Shown one piece after another: positions 11,013-23,756 of a stretch of 64,000 bases of DNA. Position numbers and translations under genes: made by a program. Below the pieces are notes generated by a model, which saw only the letters and a list, made by a program, of their open reading frames with translations, was not told where the DNA came from and ran no database searches. This stretch comes from Helianthus annuus. Taxonomy: Eukaryota; Streptophyta; Magnoliopsida; Asterales; Asteraceae. Each line of letters opens with the position of its first letter. Positions within the stretch are counted from its first letter, which is position 1. Location: positions 113,981,660-114,045,659 of the forward strand of contig NC_035448.2 in assembly GCF_002127325.2 (NCBI RefSeq), read 5' to 3'.

Positions 11013-12371
11013 TATAACAACCCTAAAATAAACCGACACCCTAAATATATTTAAAATGCCCTTATATGTCTCAATATGTACCCCGTATGTGAAAACCGAG
11101 CCTAAAATATCTTTAATTTTGCAAAAATAAAATAAAAACAAGATTTAATGGTCTCTCGCGGGGCGCGTAGCCCTTGGCTACTGCCTACGCGGGCCGCGAC
11201 AGCAAGGAGTCAAGGCGAGCCCTTGAGCCGCCACGTGTTCCAGTCGTGTCGTGCGTAGTGGTCGACTCAGCAACCCTAGGGCCTACCCTAGGGAGCCTCG
11301 CGGGCCGCGTAATCCCTGGAGGAATGCTACGCGGGGAGCGACGAAGGTGAAATCAGGCCATATAAATTGCAACGAAGGCCTTCAGTCCCAACTCGCTCAC
11401 ACTTCTCTTTCTTTCTCGAATTTCTTAAGTGTAGAAGTTATTCTCAGGCATAATACCCCCCTAAATAACGAAGTTTTGCTCTGTTGTAAGTATCATAACC
11501 CCGGTTACGTATTAGATACGCTGCTCGATTGATCCAGGGTTCCGTAACGGCTGTCGTGGTTCTGCCCAACGTAGTCGTTGGAATGCCGTCTTGGGGAGGG
11601 TATTACTCATGTAAATATTAAGGGTTATTATACTAACACGTGTGCATTTGTGTAAATTATAGATAATCACCAGGAAACCCTTACAGAAAACCTAAGACAG
11701 TAATGTGAGTAATCCTCTTTTTGTGTAAACCTTTTTGTGAGTAATCTCCTTTTTGTTAACTGTTTTTACAAAACCTTAATTATTTTAAATTATAATTAGC
11801 AGTGATTGAGTCTTTATAGTCTTCAATTACTGCCGGTATGTTGGGGTTTTGTGTACAAAATGTGAGACACGTTACCATTGGACAAAGAGGTAGCCAATGT
11901 GTAATATGACCCACCAGTCAAGATTGACAGTACTGAATGAGTAATTGTGAAGATATAAACATTGTAGTCGCTCTCAATACTGTCTAAAGATAAAACTCTT
12001 CTTGATTAAGCTAGGATTCACTCACCAGTATTTCCCACTGATAAAATGTTTTTAAATGCGTTTCAGGTAACGAAATGTGAAAGCCAATTAGAAGCCAGCT
12101 GGACAGCACTGAAGGCTTGGAAAAGTGGCTATAAAAGTTACCTAAATAAAGAAGGTGTTTTATTTCAATAAAATGGGATTTATCCCTATAAATCAGTTTG
12201 TAATGAAAACTTGGGGTTTATCCCAATATGCTTATTTATATAAAATATGGTGTTCTACTCTTATAAAATATTTCCTAACTACGGTCCTGATATGATTTCC
12301 GCTGCGAAATTGATAAACACCGATACCACCGAAACTGAGTTCGCGGCCGCCCGTTCCCAGGACACATAGGG
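11013..12371 (+). repeat. 3' LTR of element B, split by element C
   Basis: The LTR starts just after the polypurine tract, has a TATAAAT box at 11361-11367, GC-rich stretches (11150-11340) and no gene. It is interrupted at 12371 by element C; the remaining 16 bases, ending GTTGCGACA, are found at 24168-24183 after the duplicated TAGGG. Confidence 0.75.
12367..12371. repeat. Target-site duplication of element C, left copy (TAGGG)
   Basis: TAGGG precedes the LTR edge TGTCACACC here and follows the other LTR edge (GTGTTACA) at 24163-24167. A perfect 5-bp repeat is typical of LTR-retrotransposon integration. Confidence 0.93.
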
Positions 12372-15085
12372 TGTCACACCCCAACCGATGGCGGAATCAT
12401 CAGGGCATGGCACTGAGCGAAACAGATTGTCCAGAAGTTTCCATAACAACTATCTATATAATCCAGTTAAAGATACGTCCCATACCGTATCCCGAATAAA
12501 CAAATACATTATTACAGATAACATCCAAACAAGTAGTTCTGTTCCGACAACTCATATTTAAATTAATACAAAATGTAAATATTGTTCAAATGCTCCTAAA
12601 TACCCAGCCTGACAAGATCTAGAGACAACTATGCCCTAGTTGCTTATTCCTGAAAGACAACTATTTATTGGGGGCCTCTAAAGCTTTATTCTAGCTTCAC
12701 TTCCCTAGCAAGCAAATATCTTAAACACCTGTCACATATGTTAAAATAAAGTCAATACATAAAATGTAAAGGTGAGCATACAAGTTTAATAATAGCATAT
12801 AGAGTTCGAATAGTTTACGCATAACCAGCACGTACACAAAGGGAAATGATGAATGTTAATTATCGACATGGACCTATCGATACCAACGACTGCGGGTTGA
12901 CTGTCCGAGACAGTTCGCAATACATGATTACCACCGTAATCCATGCAAGTAATTGTCCTAAACAACCCCCGTGTGAACGGGTGCTGAGTCCAAACTATAG
13001 TACTACATTGCTAAGGCAGGTAGACAGCATTCCACGTGTAAACATAACAACAATCATACATTTAGTCACGTAATACATGCAATCGGTTAGCGTTCAAATA
13101 GTTTGAATAGTGTGTTCGATTGTGATTTTGATAAGTAACATATGTAACACCCAAAAGTGCTAAAGCAAAAAGGGTTCGAGTATACTCACAGTGATTGATT
13201 ATGGATTGAAGGGAGCGCTGAGAGTAGGGTTAGCCTGAATAGTTCGATAGCACAATAATGAGTAAAGCGGGAATGCTAACAATGTAAATGGATCGAATAG
13301 CCTGGTCGATCGAACAGCAGGTTCGATCGAACGGGCTGTTCGATCGGCTTGAAGTCCGTTGACCTGTTCGATCGGCCGGTAGGCTCAATCGGCTGGTCCA
13401 TTCGAGTGGATTGTTTCTTCCTCTGATGTGTTTGTGTATGATGGTTTGAACTTTTGAAGTTTTCGTTGTAGTATCTGAGAACACTGAAGTGTTCTTACCT
13501 TTCAGGTCGATCGATCGAACGGTCTGTTCGATTGGCCGGCTTAACCGAACGGTTAGGAACTTCAGAAGTAGTTCTCAGTAGAATGTCACTCGATCGAACA
13601 GCCTGTTCGATCGGCTGGCATTCCATACTACGAGCGAGTTGTAAAATCGGTTAAGTGTTGAAGCATAGTATCTCATGATCCGAAGAGTAATGTTTACCAA
13701 TCGAGTAGCATATTCGATCGAACATCACTTCGTCAATAGCATACTTCATGAGGCTGTTGAAAAGTGTGGAACCATGTGCTAGCCGGTCGGCTGGCCCGGC
13801 CGATCGGCTGGTATGTTCGATCGGCTGGTATGTTCGATCGGCTGGGCTGTTTGTTCGAACAGCCTAGCCGTTCGGCCAGCATTTCTGACCTGGTCGGCCT
13901 TTCGTCTAACACTTGGCTGTTTTGGTTATTTGTCATGATTTTAAGGTATTTTGACAGCGAGTTAAACCATAGAACATGGGTTCTTACCTGCTTCACCGGT
14001 TCGGTTTGAATCTGAATCTTGAACCTCGTAACTGTTAGAACGATTAGTTAGTTGGTTCAAGCTCCGTTTCTATCGGTTTCAAGGTTTTGAGTGTAAAAGG
14101 GTTGAAAGAAAGTTGGAAATCCTTCCATGAAATGTTAAGATTCTTACAAATCCTAGTTTTTTATGTGGAAATCGGTCAGATCTAAGCTATTCACGGTTGA
14201 ATGAGGCCAAAGTATGATGTTCTTCAAGAACACCATGATGACATCATCCAAGAACACTTAGATCTTGGTGATTTCACGGTTAGAAATCAAGTTTTGAAAG
14301 ATAGAAAGGTGTAGAATTGTGTAATGATAAAAAACGTACAAGAATTAGAGTGAAAACTTACCGGAGTTGAGAGAAATCTGAGAAAAGGTGAAGAATAAGG
14401 GCTAGTTCGGTCAGAGCTTTCCAAAAGTAGTAAGAGTGACAATGACAGGGCTATTTATAGGCTCCAAAAGAGGAAAGTGTCAGCCGATCGGCCAGGACCT
14501 CCGATCGGCTGGGCTGCTCGATCGAACAGCATGTTCGATCGGCTAGCCTGTTCGATCAGGAACACCTTCTTGAGTGTTTCGCGACGATTTTCGATAATTC
14601 GATTTCGATGGACGATGATACGAATACGATAGAGTTCCTAGTCAAATTACTTTAAGTCCCAACTTCTATATCTAACTTACAATCACCTATAAGTCACGTT
14701 TCGATGTCGGTTTCGATTGAGTTGATTGCTTTTCGATTCGAGTTTCAATTGATTCGATTGAATACCACACAAGACATAAAGTAAACATGCACAAGTAACA
14801 CATAAGGCACACACATACATATAACAATACCAAAATTCGCATAATTCGAGGTTCGAGTTCGATGATTGATTTGATTAGCTTGATTATTGATTAATTAACT
14901 TTATCGCATTGTTACTTCCTACTATTCACAATCGTAAATCGGTCGTATCGGTTAAACATTCGATCATTTCATTTAGACAACACTTACTCCACATAATACA
15001 AAAAGCAAAAAGAACTATTAACAGTCAAAGAAGTCAAAGTTGACTTAGACTTTGACTTTGACGTTCGAAAACACGGGGTGTTACA
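12372..15085 (-). repeat. 3' LTR of element C (2.7 kb)
   Basis: Reads TGTAACACCCCGTG...GGGGTGTGACA on the minus strand. A TATAAATA box lies at 14452-14459. Palindromic TTCGATCGAAC/GTTCGATCGG motifs are dense at 13290-13400, 13505-13620, 13690-13870 and 14480-14560. It keeps the uninterrupted CACCTATAAGTCACG (about 14692-14706), where the right LTR has a MITE. ORFs within are chance. Confidence 0.93.
14452..14459 (-). promoter_or_regulatory. TATA box in left LTR of element C
   Basis: TATAAATA on the minus strand in the context CCTATAAATAGCCCTG, identical to the right LTR (23091-23098). Confidence 0.65.
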
Positions 15086-15098
15086 GCCTCCCCTTGTT
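15086..15098 (-). promoter_or_regulatory. Polypurine tract of element C
   Basis: The minus strand reads ACAAGGGGAGGC immediately before the LTR start TGTAACACC, the expected place for plus-strand priming. Confidence 0.8.
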
Positions 15099-15169
15099 TA
15101 GGGAATTTCGTCCCAAAATTAGGCTCGAAGCTACACATCACCGTGATTTACTAATTTGATGCTTCAGAT

Positions 15170-16546
15170 CTATTTAAACAACTGCGGGTACTTGGCCTTC
15201 ATGTCGCTTTCGAGTTCCCAAGTGAACTCCGCGCCTCGCTTGCCTTCCCATCGGACCTTCACGATAGGGATGCGCGAGCGCCTGAGTTGCTTGGTTTGGC
15301 GATCCATGATTTCGACATGCTTTTCCACGAAGTGTAAGGTTTCGTTGACCTGAAGATCGTCGAGTGGTACGATTAGATCATGATCAGCAAGGCATTTCCG
15401 GAGGTTAGACACATGGAAAGTCGGGTGGACGTTACTGAGTTCCTCCGGTAGTTCGATTCTGTAGGCGACTTTTCCTATCCTTTCCAGAATCTTAAAAGGT
15501 CCAACATATCGAGGCGCTAGTTTCCCTTTCTTGCCGAATCTGACTACACCCTTCCAAAGAGATACCTTTAGGAGTACGTAGTCGCCAACGTCAAATTTAA
15601 GGGGCTTGCGTCTTCTATCGGCGTAACTTTTCTGTCTACTTCGAGCTTTCACCAAGTTGTCTCGAATTTGGTGGATTTTGTCAGTCGTTTCTTGTAGAAT
15701 CTCGGGACCGGTTAGTTGCGAGTGACCGATCTCGTGCCACAGAATAGGCGATCGACATCTCCTTCCATATAAGGCCTCGAAGGGTGCCATTTGGATGCTG
15801 GCATGATAGCTGTTATTATACGAGAATTCGACTAGTGGCAGGTGTTTGTTCCAACTACCACCAAAATATATGACACACGCCCGGAGCATGTCTTCAAGAG
15901 TACGGATCGTTCTTTCAGTCTGTCCGTCGGTTTGTGGATGGAATGCAGTACTCAGATTAAGCGACATACCAAGAGCCGCTTGAAACGTTTCCCATAATCG
16001 AGAGGTAAACCGAGCATCACGGTCAGAGATGATGTCGCGAGGCATACCAGGATTACAAATGATCTCGTCGGTGTAGATCTGGGCTAGTCGTTCCACCTTG
16101 TAGTCTTCTCGTATTGGCAAAAAGTGGGCTGATTTCGTTAGACGATCAACTATAACCCAAATACTGTCGTGACCTGATGGCGTGGGCGGGAGTTTTGTTA
16201 TGAAATCCATAGCTATACTCTCCCACTTCCATATAGGTATCGGCGGTTGTTCGAGTAAGCCAGAAGGTCTTTGATGTTCAGCCTTGACTCTTGCGCAGGT
16301 TAAGCAACTTCCAACGTAAAGAGCGATATCACGTTTCATACCCGGCCACCAGTACTTGTAACGAAGATCCTGGTACATTTTATCGGCACCAGGATGAATG
16401 GAATATCGGGATTTGTGGGCTTCATTCATGATAATCTTGCGCAAATCGGTCCGCTTAGGGATCCAAATTCGGTCCAGATAGTAGAATATCCCATCAGATT
16501 TGCTTACTAACTGAGCTCCATCGCGATAGATCCTCTCTTTCTTCAA
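15170..16546 (-). pseudogene. Integrase of element C (458-codon open stretch)
   Basis: Complete gypsy integrase domains: His2Cys2 zinc domain ([30 protein letters not shown]), catalytic Asp in MDFITKLP, Asp in ISDRDARFTSRLW, Glu in DGQTERTIRTLEDML. Next come the GPFKILERIGKVAYRIELP barrel region and a chromodomain-like tail ending KAKYPQLFK before the stop at 15170. It is in itself undamaged, but a stop at about 16572 separates it from RNase H; the listed start is only the first Met after that break. It would join cDNA to the target site. Confidence 0.88.
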
Positions 16547-18088
16547 TGTACGCTCGTTGAAGCAAGCATGTTAAGCTTTGCGAGTAAGGGCTTCGAGGTT
16601 ATGCTGGGCTTGAACGTTTTGGATACTGAGCACATAGCTCTTTCTGCTGAGCGCGTCGGCAACCACATTCGCCTTGCCTGGGTGATAACGAATCTCACAG
16701 TCGTAATCATTGAGGAGTTCTACCCATCGGCGTTGATGCATATTAAGCTCCCTCTGATTGAAGATATGTTGTAAACTCCTGTGATCAGTGTAGATTGTAA
16801 ACTTAGTGCCATACAGGTAGTGTCGTCAAATCTTCAATGCAAAGACAACCGCGCCTAGCTCGAGGTCATGGGTTGTATAGTTCTTCTCGTGGATCTTGAG
16901 CTGTCGAGATGGGTAAGCTATAACCTTGTCTCGTTGCATGAGAACACAACCAAGACCAAGGTTGGAAGCATCACAGTAGACAATGAAATCGTTGCTTCCG
17001 TCGGGCAGCGTAAGAATCGGTGCGTTGCACAGCATGTGCTTGAGGGTTTGAAAGGCAGACTCTTGTGCAGTTCCCTACACAAAAGGCTTGTCTTTATGAG
17101 TAAGAGCGGTAAGCGGCACAGCGATTTTGGAGAATCCATCAATAAATCGTCGATAATAGCCCGCTAGTCCGAGAAAAGAACGAACTTCAGACAGGTTCTT
17201 AGGCGTAATCCAACTTTTGACGGCTTCAATCTTCGCAGGATTGACGTGTATTCCCTGACTATTCACAATGTGACCCAGAAACTGAACCTCCTCTAACCAG
17301 AATTCACACTTGGAGAACTTGGCGTAGAGTTGGTTCCCCTGAAGTAACTCGAGAACCAAACGTAGATGTTGCGCGTGTTCGGTCTTCGATTTGGAATAGA
17401 TCAAGACATCGTCAATGAACACGATGACGAAACGGTCTAAGAAGGGCTTACACACGCGATTCATCAGATCCATGAAGACCGCGGGTGCGTTAGTTAGACC
17501 AAAAGGCATAACAACGAATTCATAATGGCCATATCGGGTTCAAAAGGCAGTTTTGGGGATGTCTTCCTCTTGAATCCGCAATTGATGATAGCCTGAACGT
17601 AGATCGATCTTCGAGAAACACTTGGCACCTTGTAGCTGATCAAATAAGTCGTCGATTCGAGGCAAGGGGTATCGGTTCTTAATGGTGAGCTTATTCAACT
17701 CCCGATAGTCGATGCACATCCGGAACGACCCATCCTTCTTTTTGACGAAAAGGACTGGCGCGCCCCAAGGAGAGGTGCTCGGGCAAATAAAGCCTTTTTC
17801 TAGTAATTCCTGGAGTTGGTTTGAGAGTTCCCGCATTTTGGATGGAGCGAGTCGATAAGGAGCTTTAGCGATGGGGTTAGCTCCAGGAATAAGGTCAATA
17901 CGAAAGTCGATATCACGACTTGGCGGGAGTCCAGGGAGATCATCAGGAAACACCTGAGGAAACTCACGGACCACTGGAACATCTTTGACTTCGGCTTTCT
18001 TTTTCTTTTCCTTCTCCGCTACTACAATGTTGGCTAAGAAGGCTCGGTATTCCTTGCGGAGATACTTGCTAGCTTGAATACACGACAT
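16547..18088 (-). pseudogene. Reverse transcriptase and RNase H of element C
   Basis: The frame 17540-18088 holds the RT N-terminus ([51 protein letters not shown]). A TGA at about 17539 stands where CGA (Arg) is expected. It reopens at 17509 with [19 protein letters not shown], the catalytic FIDD ([13 protein letters not shown]) and [18 protein letters not shown] at about 17073 stands for Trp. RNase H ([19 protein letters not shown]) is at 16826-17035, with another stop (TGG to TGA) at about 16826, and the [12 protein letters not shown] end lies near 16660-16690. Confidence 0.88.
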
Positions 18089-18559
18089 TAGCTTGAGACC
18101 TTTCGAAGCTGTTTCACCGTACCGTTTGCGAGGGAAAATCGAATCATCTTTTCAAAGCACACAACTTCAGCATGGTTTTAGCGAAGAAAGTCCATGCCTA
18201 CTATGACGTCGAAACTTCCGAGTTGCATCGGAATAAGGTCGATAGGAAAGATGTGATTGTTGAGCTCTAGGGTACAATCACGGAGAACAGAGTTACGGCG
18301 ACAGTTCTTCCAGTAGCGACTTCGACTTCGAATGACGAGGACAGATAAGAGCGCTTACGACTAAGGAGCTTCTCGAATTCAAACGACACAAAGTAGTTAT
18401 CAGCTCCAGTATCAAACAAACCTGACGCATAAATACCATTCACGAGGAACGTACCATTAACCACGTTGTTATCCGCCTGAGCCTGACGGGCATTGATGTT
18501 GAAGGTTCGAGCTTGGGCTGCTTACTGCTGTTGCTGAGGCTGCTGTTGTTGCTGCTGGG
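18089..18559 (-). pseudogene. Protease region of element C
   Basis: The open piece 18267-18464 has the retropepsin active site as LFDTGADNYFVSFEFEKLL, preceded by NNVVNGTFLVNGIYASG. The frame is lost at about 18270-18300 and the segment to RT (18089-18266) continues in another frame. A stop near 18521 separates it from gag's Gln-rich end. Retropepsins cut the Gag-Pol precursor; this one cannot be made whole. Confidence 0.78.
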
Positions 18560-19790
18560 GCTACTGGGGCTCTTGCTTAACCACCCTGTTTGGGCACCTG
18601 TTTGCAAAGTGGTTAGGATCACCACATGCAAAGCAGACTCGAGCATTGACTGCGGGTGCTTGAGCTGCTTGTTGGCCTTGAGGGGCGGGGAGCAGAGCTT
18701 GGTTGGCAGTAGCTTGCACTGGGGCTTGACGGGGACCAATGCGACAGTTCGCAGTGAAATGACCGTAAAGGTTGCAGTGAGCGCAAAAACGACAGGCTAG
18801 ACCCACTGGATGATGATACGAACATGTCGGGCAGAGCGGGTGAGGGCCTGTGTATGCACGCTTCGATGGTGGTGCATTGATCACTGGAGCTGAGCGGTGG
18901 TGCTGTTGCTGCTGAGCTGGTACAGCTTGTAGAGGAGCAGCAGTTGTTGCGGCAGCACAGCTCTTGTTGCTGGAGCTGTTGTTGTTGTGCTTCTTCTTTC
19001 TTCTTGATGACTTGGAGGATTAAGCAGATGAGTCGGTGGGTGCTGCGGTGGCTTGGTGCAGAGACTTGGTATGCTTATCCCAAAAACCAGACTTCACTCG
19101 CTTGTCATTGATCTCAGCGGCGAGTAGGTAAGTTTCTTCAATCGTTGCTGGCTTGGCGGCGTGAACAAAGTCGGCTACACAATCGGGTAGAGCTCGAATG
19201 TACTTCTTGATGGTTTGATCTGGGGTCTTGACCTGATCGGGACATATGATGCTAAGCTGCTTGAAGCGAGCAGTGAGAGCAGCGTTGTCTCCATCCTTCT
19301 GCTTGATGGTCCAAAACTCGTCCTCCAGCTTTTGGCGTTCATGAGGAGGGCAGAATTCGTCGATCATAATTGCCTTCAACTCCTCCCATGTTAGCTCGTA
19401 AGCTGCATCATTTCCGCGCTTGTTTCGTTCGGCCGTCCACCAGTCTAGAGCACGGGACTGGAAGACGCCTGTAGCATTAAGAGTGCGGAGATTTTCAGGA
19501 CATCCGCTCTGGCGCAGAGCGACTTCGACTGAGTCGAACCAGTGAAACATGGCGGTAGGGCCATCTTCTCCGGTGAACTCTTTAGGTCTGAATGCTTTGA
19601 ACTGCTTGAAACTGAAAGCAGCCTTGTTTGCATCTTTGGGAGCGTCTGTTCGCGATTCTTCAGACGACTTGCTGGCGTTCTCATAAACGTTGCTCACAGC
19701 CTATGCTACACTTTTGGCGATGATGGCGACAAGACGCTTATCTCTCTTCTCTTGACGAGTCAGATGGTGTCGGGATCCAGACGACGACAT
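18560..19790 (-). pseudogene. Gag of element C with two zinc knuckles
   Basis: I place the original start at the ATG complementary to 19788-19790. A TAG at 19701-19703 and a TAA at about 19020 interrupt it. The main piece (19020-19697) carries the gag core: WFDSVEVAL, SRALDWWTAERN, EFCPPHERQKLEDEFWTIKQ, FKQLSIICPD. The distal piece (18561-18884) has two CX2CX4HX4C knuckles, CAHCNLYGHFTANC and CFACGDPNHFANRC. A Gln-rich run follows. Gag coats the RNA; the knuckles bind it. Confidence 0.85.
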
Positions 19791-20926
19791 GGTCTGCAAT
19801 AGACATCGTCACAGGACTCAACACAACGAAGTCGAATCTCACCTCACACGTCTAGACTACTAAAGCTTAGGAACACGTCGGTACACATATCACATAGACA
19901 CATAGGCACATATCCACAGATACACGTAAACACAGAAGCACATAAACAATCAGGGCATAGAAACACATAAACACATAAGCACGTAAGCACATAGGCATTC
20001 AATCACAGATGCAGTCAGAATACATAAACCTATCATTCAAAGCTCGCGTGTCGTTCGTATATAGCATGTCGATTAGTATCGTATAATCGTATAGCATGTT
20101 AAGTGTAATATAGCATAATCGCAGATCGTAGCATAGTATTGTCTAGAATTTCAGCGACTTGTCAGCGTTTTGAGATAGGATAGCAATGTGAGTTGTGTGT
20201 GTCGATCGAAATGATAGAAAAATCGAATAATATTTAAACACATAAACACATAAACAGATAAAGCACACATAACACATAAAAATCAACGAGTCATAAGAGT
20301 ACGCGGCTGCGGTTCTCAGAATCAAAACACACATAAAATTGAGAGATAGATTGTCGGCGGCTACTAGACATCGACTATCCAAAGCAATCCGACTATTCAC
20401 AGTAGACTTGTCGTCACTTTTGACTTTGAGGGTCGTGTTTCCGCCTCGATTCTCGGGCATTCCACACGCGTCCCCTAGGTCATACTTGTGAGTTCAGGTC
20501 GTTGGAGTCCGTCGAAGCTTTGGTGAGATAAAACATGTCCGGAATAAATTGTCAAGGTTAGGGTTTCACCCCTGGCTTAGCAATCTCTTCCTTGTTTTTA
20601 GGAAAATTTACGAAGAACTTTCATCAAAATGGGGATTTCACTCCTGATTTGGTATAATTCTCCTCGCATGTTACTGAAAGGAATGAGAAAGTCATTGATA
20701 AATTGATAAAATCAACATTAGCCAGGCAATCTAGTCGGGAGTTTGCGGCTTTCACACCTATTCCTGACCAAATCGCTTAACTTTAATTGAAAATTCGAGT
20801 GCAGTGATAGTGAAATAATTGCAGAATAGAGCACATATGCTTGGTCTGTTGGTTCCTAACTATAGTCTAGGTCTCTAAGACAGCGACCCGGACTAGGTCG
20901 TGTCTAGCCTAATTCCCTATAGTTAT
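19791..20926 (-). other. Leader of element C
   Basis: Noncoding stretch between primer site and gag. It is rich in CACATAAACACATAAG-like short repeats at 19880-20000 and 20235-20280. I see no TATA-bearing units like those of element A and no convincing ORF. Confidence 0.6.
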
Positions 20927-20940
20927 GGCTCTGATACCAA
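20927..20940 (-). promoter_or_regulatory. Primer binding site of element C (tRNA-iMet)
   Basis: Minus strand TTGGTATCAGAGCC, two bases from the LTR edge at 20943; a match to the usual initiator-tRNA-Met site. It should not be read as a tRNA gene. Confidence 0.9.
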
Positions 20941-23090
20941 TCTGTCACACCCCAACCGATGGCGGAATCATCGGGGCATGGCATTGAGCGAAACAGATTG
21001 TCCAGAAGTTTCCATAACAACTATCTATATAATCCAGTTAAAGATACGTCCCATACCGTATCCCGAATAAACAAATACGTTATTACAGATAACATCCAAA
21101 CAAGTAGTTCTGTTCCGACAACTCATATTTAAATTAATACAAAACGTAAATATTGTTCAAATGCTCCTAAAGACCCAGCCTAACAAGATCTACAGACAAC
21201 TATGCCCTAGTTGCTTGTTCCTAACAGACAACTATTTGTTGGGGGCCTCTAAAGCTTTATTCTAGCTTCACTTCTCTAGCAAGCAAATATCTTAAACACC
21301 TGTCACATATGTTAAAATAAAGTCAATACATAAAATGTAAAGGTGAGCATACAAGTTTAATAATAGCATATAGAGTTCGAATAGTTTACGCATAACCAGC
21401 ACGTACACAGAGGGAAATGATGCATGTTAATTATCGACATGGACCTATCGATACCAACGACTGCGGGTTGACTGTCCGAGACAGTTCGCAATACATGATT
21501 ACCACCGTAATCCATGCAAGTAATTGTCCTTAACAACCCCCGTGTGAACGGGTGTTGAGTCCAAACTATAGTACTACGTTGCTAAGGCAGGTAGACAACA
21601 TTCCACGTGTAAACATAACAACAAGCATACATTTAGTCACGTAATACATGCAATCGGTTAGCGTTCAAATAGTTTGAATAGTGTGTTCGATTGTGATTTT
21701 GAAAAGTAACGTATGTAACACCCAAAAGTACTAAAGCAAAAAGGGTTCGAGTATACTCACAGTGATTGATTATGGATTGAAGGGAGCGCTGAGAGTAGGG
21801 TTAGCCTGAATAGTTCGATAGCACAATAATAAGTAACGCGGGAATGCTAACAATGTAAATGGATCGAATAGCCTGGTCGATCGAACAGCAGGTTCGATCG
21901 AACGGGCTATTTTATCGGCTTGAAGTCCGTTGAACAGTCCTGTTCGATCGGCCGATAGGCTCGATCGGCTGGTCCATTCGAGTGGATTGTTTCTTCCTCT
22001 GATGTGTTTGTGTATGATGGTTTGAACTTTTGAAGTTTTCGTTGTAGTATCTGAGAACACTGAAGTGTTCTTACCTTTCAGGTCGATCGATCGAACGGTC
22101 TGTTCGATCGGCCGGCTTAACCGATCGGTTAGGAACTTCAGAAGTAGTTCTCAGTAGAATGTCACTCGATCGAACAGCCTGTTCGATCGGCTGGCATTCC
22201 ATACTACGAGCGAGTTGTAAAATCGGTTAAGTGTTGAAGCATAGTATCTCATGATCCGAAGAGTAATGTTTACCAATCGAGTAGCATATTCGATCGAACA
22301 TCGCTTCGTCAATAGCATACTTCATGAGGCTGTTGAAAGGTGTGGAACCATGTGCTAGCCGATCGGCTGGCCCGGCCGATCGGCTGGTATGTTCGATCGG
22401 CTGGGCTGTTTGTTCGAACAGCCTAGCCGTTCGGCCAGCATTTCTGACCTGGTCGGCCTTTCGTCTAACACTTGGCTGTTTTGGTTATTTGTCATGATTT
22501 TAAGGTATTTTGACAGCGAGTTAAACCATAGAACGTGGGTTCTTACTTGCTTCACCGGTTCGGACATGAATCACCCAAGTCCGGCCGGTGAACTGTTCAG
22601 AACGGTAGTTTGATGTTTAACCCGAAATCGGTGAACCTCGTAGATAGAATCCGAATCTTGAACCTCGTGACTGTTAGAACGATTAGTTAGTTGGTTCAAG
22701 CACCGTTTCTATCGGTTTCAAGGTTTTGAGTGTAAAAGGGTTGAAAGAAAGTTGGAAATCCTTCCATGAAATGTTAAGATTCTTACAAATCCTAGTTTTT
22801 TATGTGGAAATCGGTCAGATCTAAGCTATTCACGGTTGAATGAGGCCAAAGTATGATGTTCTTCAAGAACACCATGATGACATCATCCAAGAACACTTAG
22901 ATCTTGGTGATTTCACGGTTAGAAATCAAGTTTTGAAAGATTGAAAGGTGTAGAATCGTGTAATGATAAAAAACGTACAAGAATTAGAGTGAAAACTTAC
23001 CGGAGTTGAGAGAAATCTGAGAAAAGGTGAAGAATAAGGGCTGGTTCGGTCAGAGCTTTCCAAAAGTAGTAAGAGTGACAATGACAGGGC

Positions 23091-23098
23091 TATTTATA
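23091..23098 (-). promoter_or_regulatory. TATA box in right (5') LTR of element C
   Basis: TATAAATA on the minus strand; being in the 5' LTR this is the copy that would start the genomic RNA. Confidence 0.65.
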
Positions 23099-23350
23099 GG
23101 CTCCAAAAGAGGAAAGTGTCAGCCGATCGGCCAGGACCTCCGATCGGCTGGGCTGCTCGATCGAACAACATGTTCGATCGGCTAGCCTGTTCGATCGGTG
23201 ATTCCTGTTCGATCAGGAACACCTTCTTGAGTGTTTCGCGACGATTTTCGATATTTTGATTTCGATGGACGATGATACGAATACGATAGAGTTCCTAGTC
23301 AAATTACTTTCAGTCCCAACTACTATATCTAACTTACAATCACCTATAAG

Positions 23351-23756
23351 CATGGTTGCAAAAGTCGGTAGGCGCTCCATAGTCGGTCGACCGAGGAGTT
23401 GAGAGTACTCGGTCTAGGCGGAGAGTACTCGGGGAGTACTCGAACATGTTAAATTATAAAGAAATTACTTTCTGGAGATTAAATATATGTCAAATAACAT
23501 AAATTTACTAATATTTATAACAAAATGTGAAAATGATATTCATTCCTTAATATGATAGGCATAGAAATTATGTTTTATTATTATTTAAGTCAAACTAGGC
23601 CCGAGTTGACCTACTAGATCCAATTCTGGCCAAGGTTGACCACGTTTGACCGACTCCGAGTAATTAGGCGGAGTCGAAGAAAGTCGCCTCGGCAACCTAC
23701 CTTGTAGCGACTACTCGGTGAGTACTCGGCCTTGGAAACCTTGTTTTACAACCATG
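23351..23756. mobile_element. hAT-type MITE in the 5' LTR of element C
   Basis: The 406-bp insert is bounded by inverted ends CATGGTTGCAAAA / TTTTACAACCATG (one mismatch) and by a perfect 8-bp duplication CCTATAAG (23343-23350 and 23757-23764). The sister LTR has a single uninterrupted CCTATAAG. An 8-bp duplication and this terminus suit the hAT superfamily. It contains reiterated AGTACTCGG and CGGAGTC motifs and no coding sequence. Confidence 0.92.

Larger units (their letters stand above)
8298..12371 (+). mobile_element. Element B: older Ty3/gypsy relic, gag to 3' LTR
   Basis: Plus-strand remains start abruptly in mid-gag at 8298, where element A inserted, and run through fragments of RT, RNase H and integrase to a polypurine tract and a 3' LTR. 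That LTR is split at 12371 by element C and finishes at 24168-24183. Protease and the RT catalytic core are deleted and stops are frequent. The C-terminal integrase extension (VKVK...YTWELESEVQRKYPHLF) resembles the chromodomain-like tail of Tekay-type chromoviruses. Confidence 0.85.

Noticed and set aside
18513..18800. Leu-rich plus-strand ORF near 18.5 kb
   Set aside because: Reverse complement of the Gln-rich end of C's gag, which gives Leu runs.
20927..20940. tRNA-Met-like sequences (also 5876, 34818, 51354)
   Set aside because: They are 13-14 base primer binding sites next to LTR ends, not tRNA genes; no cloverleaf surrounds them.
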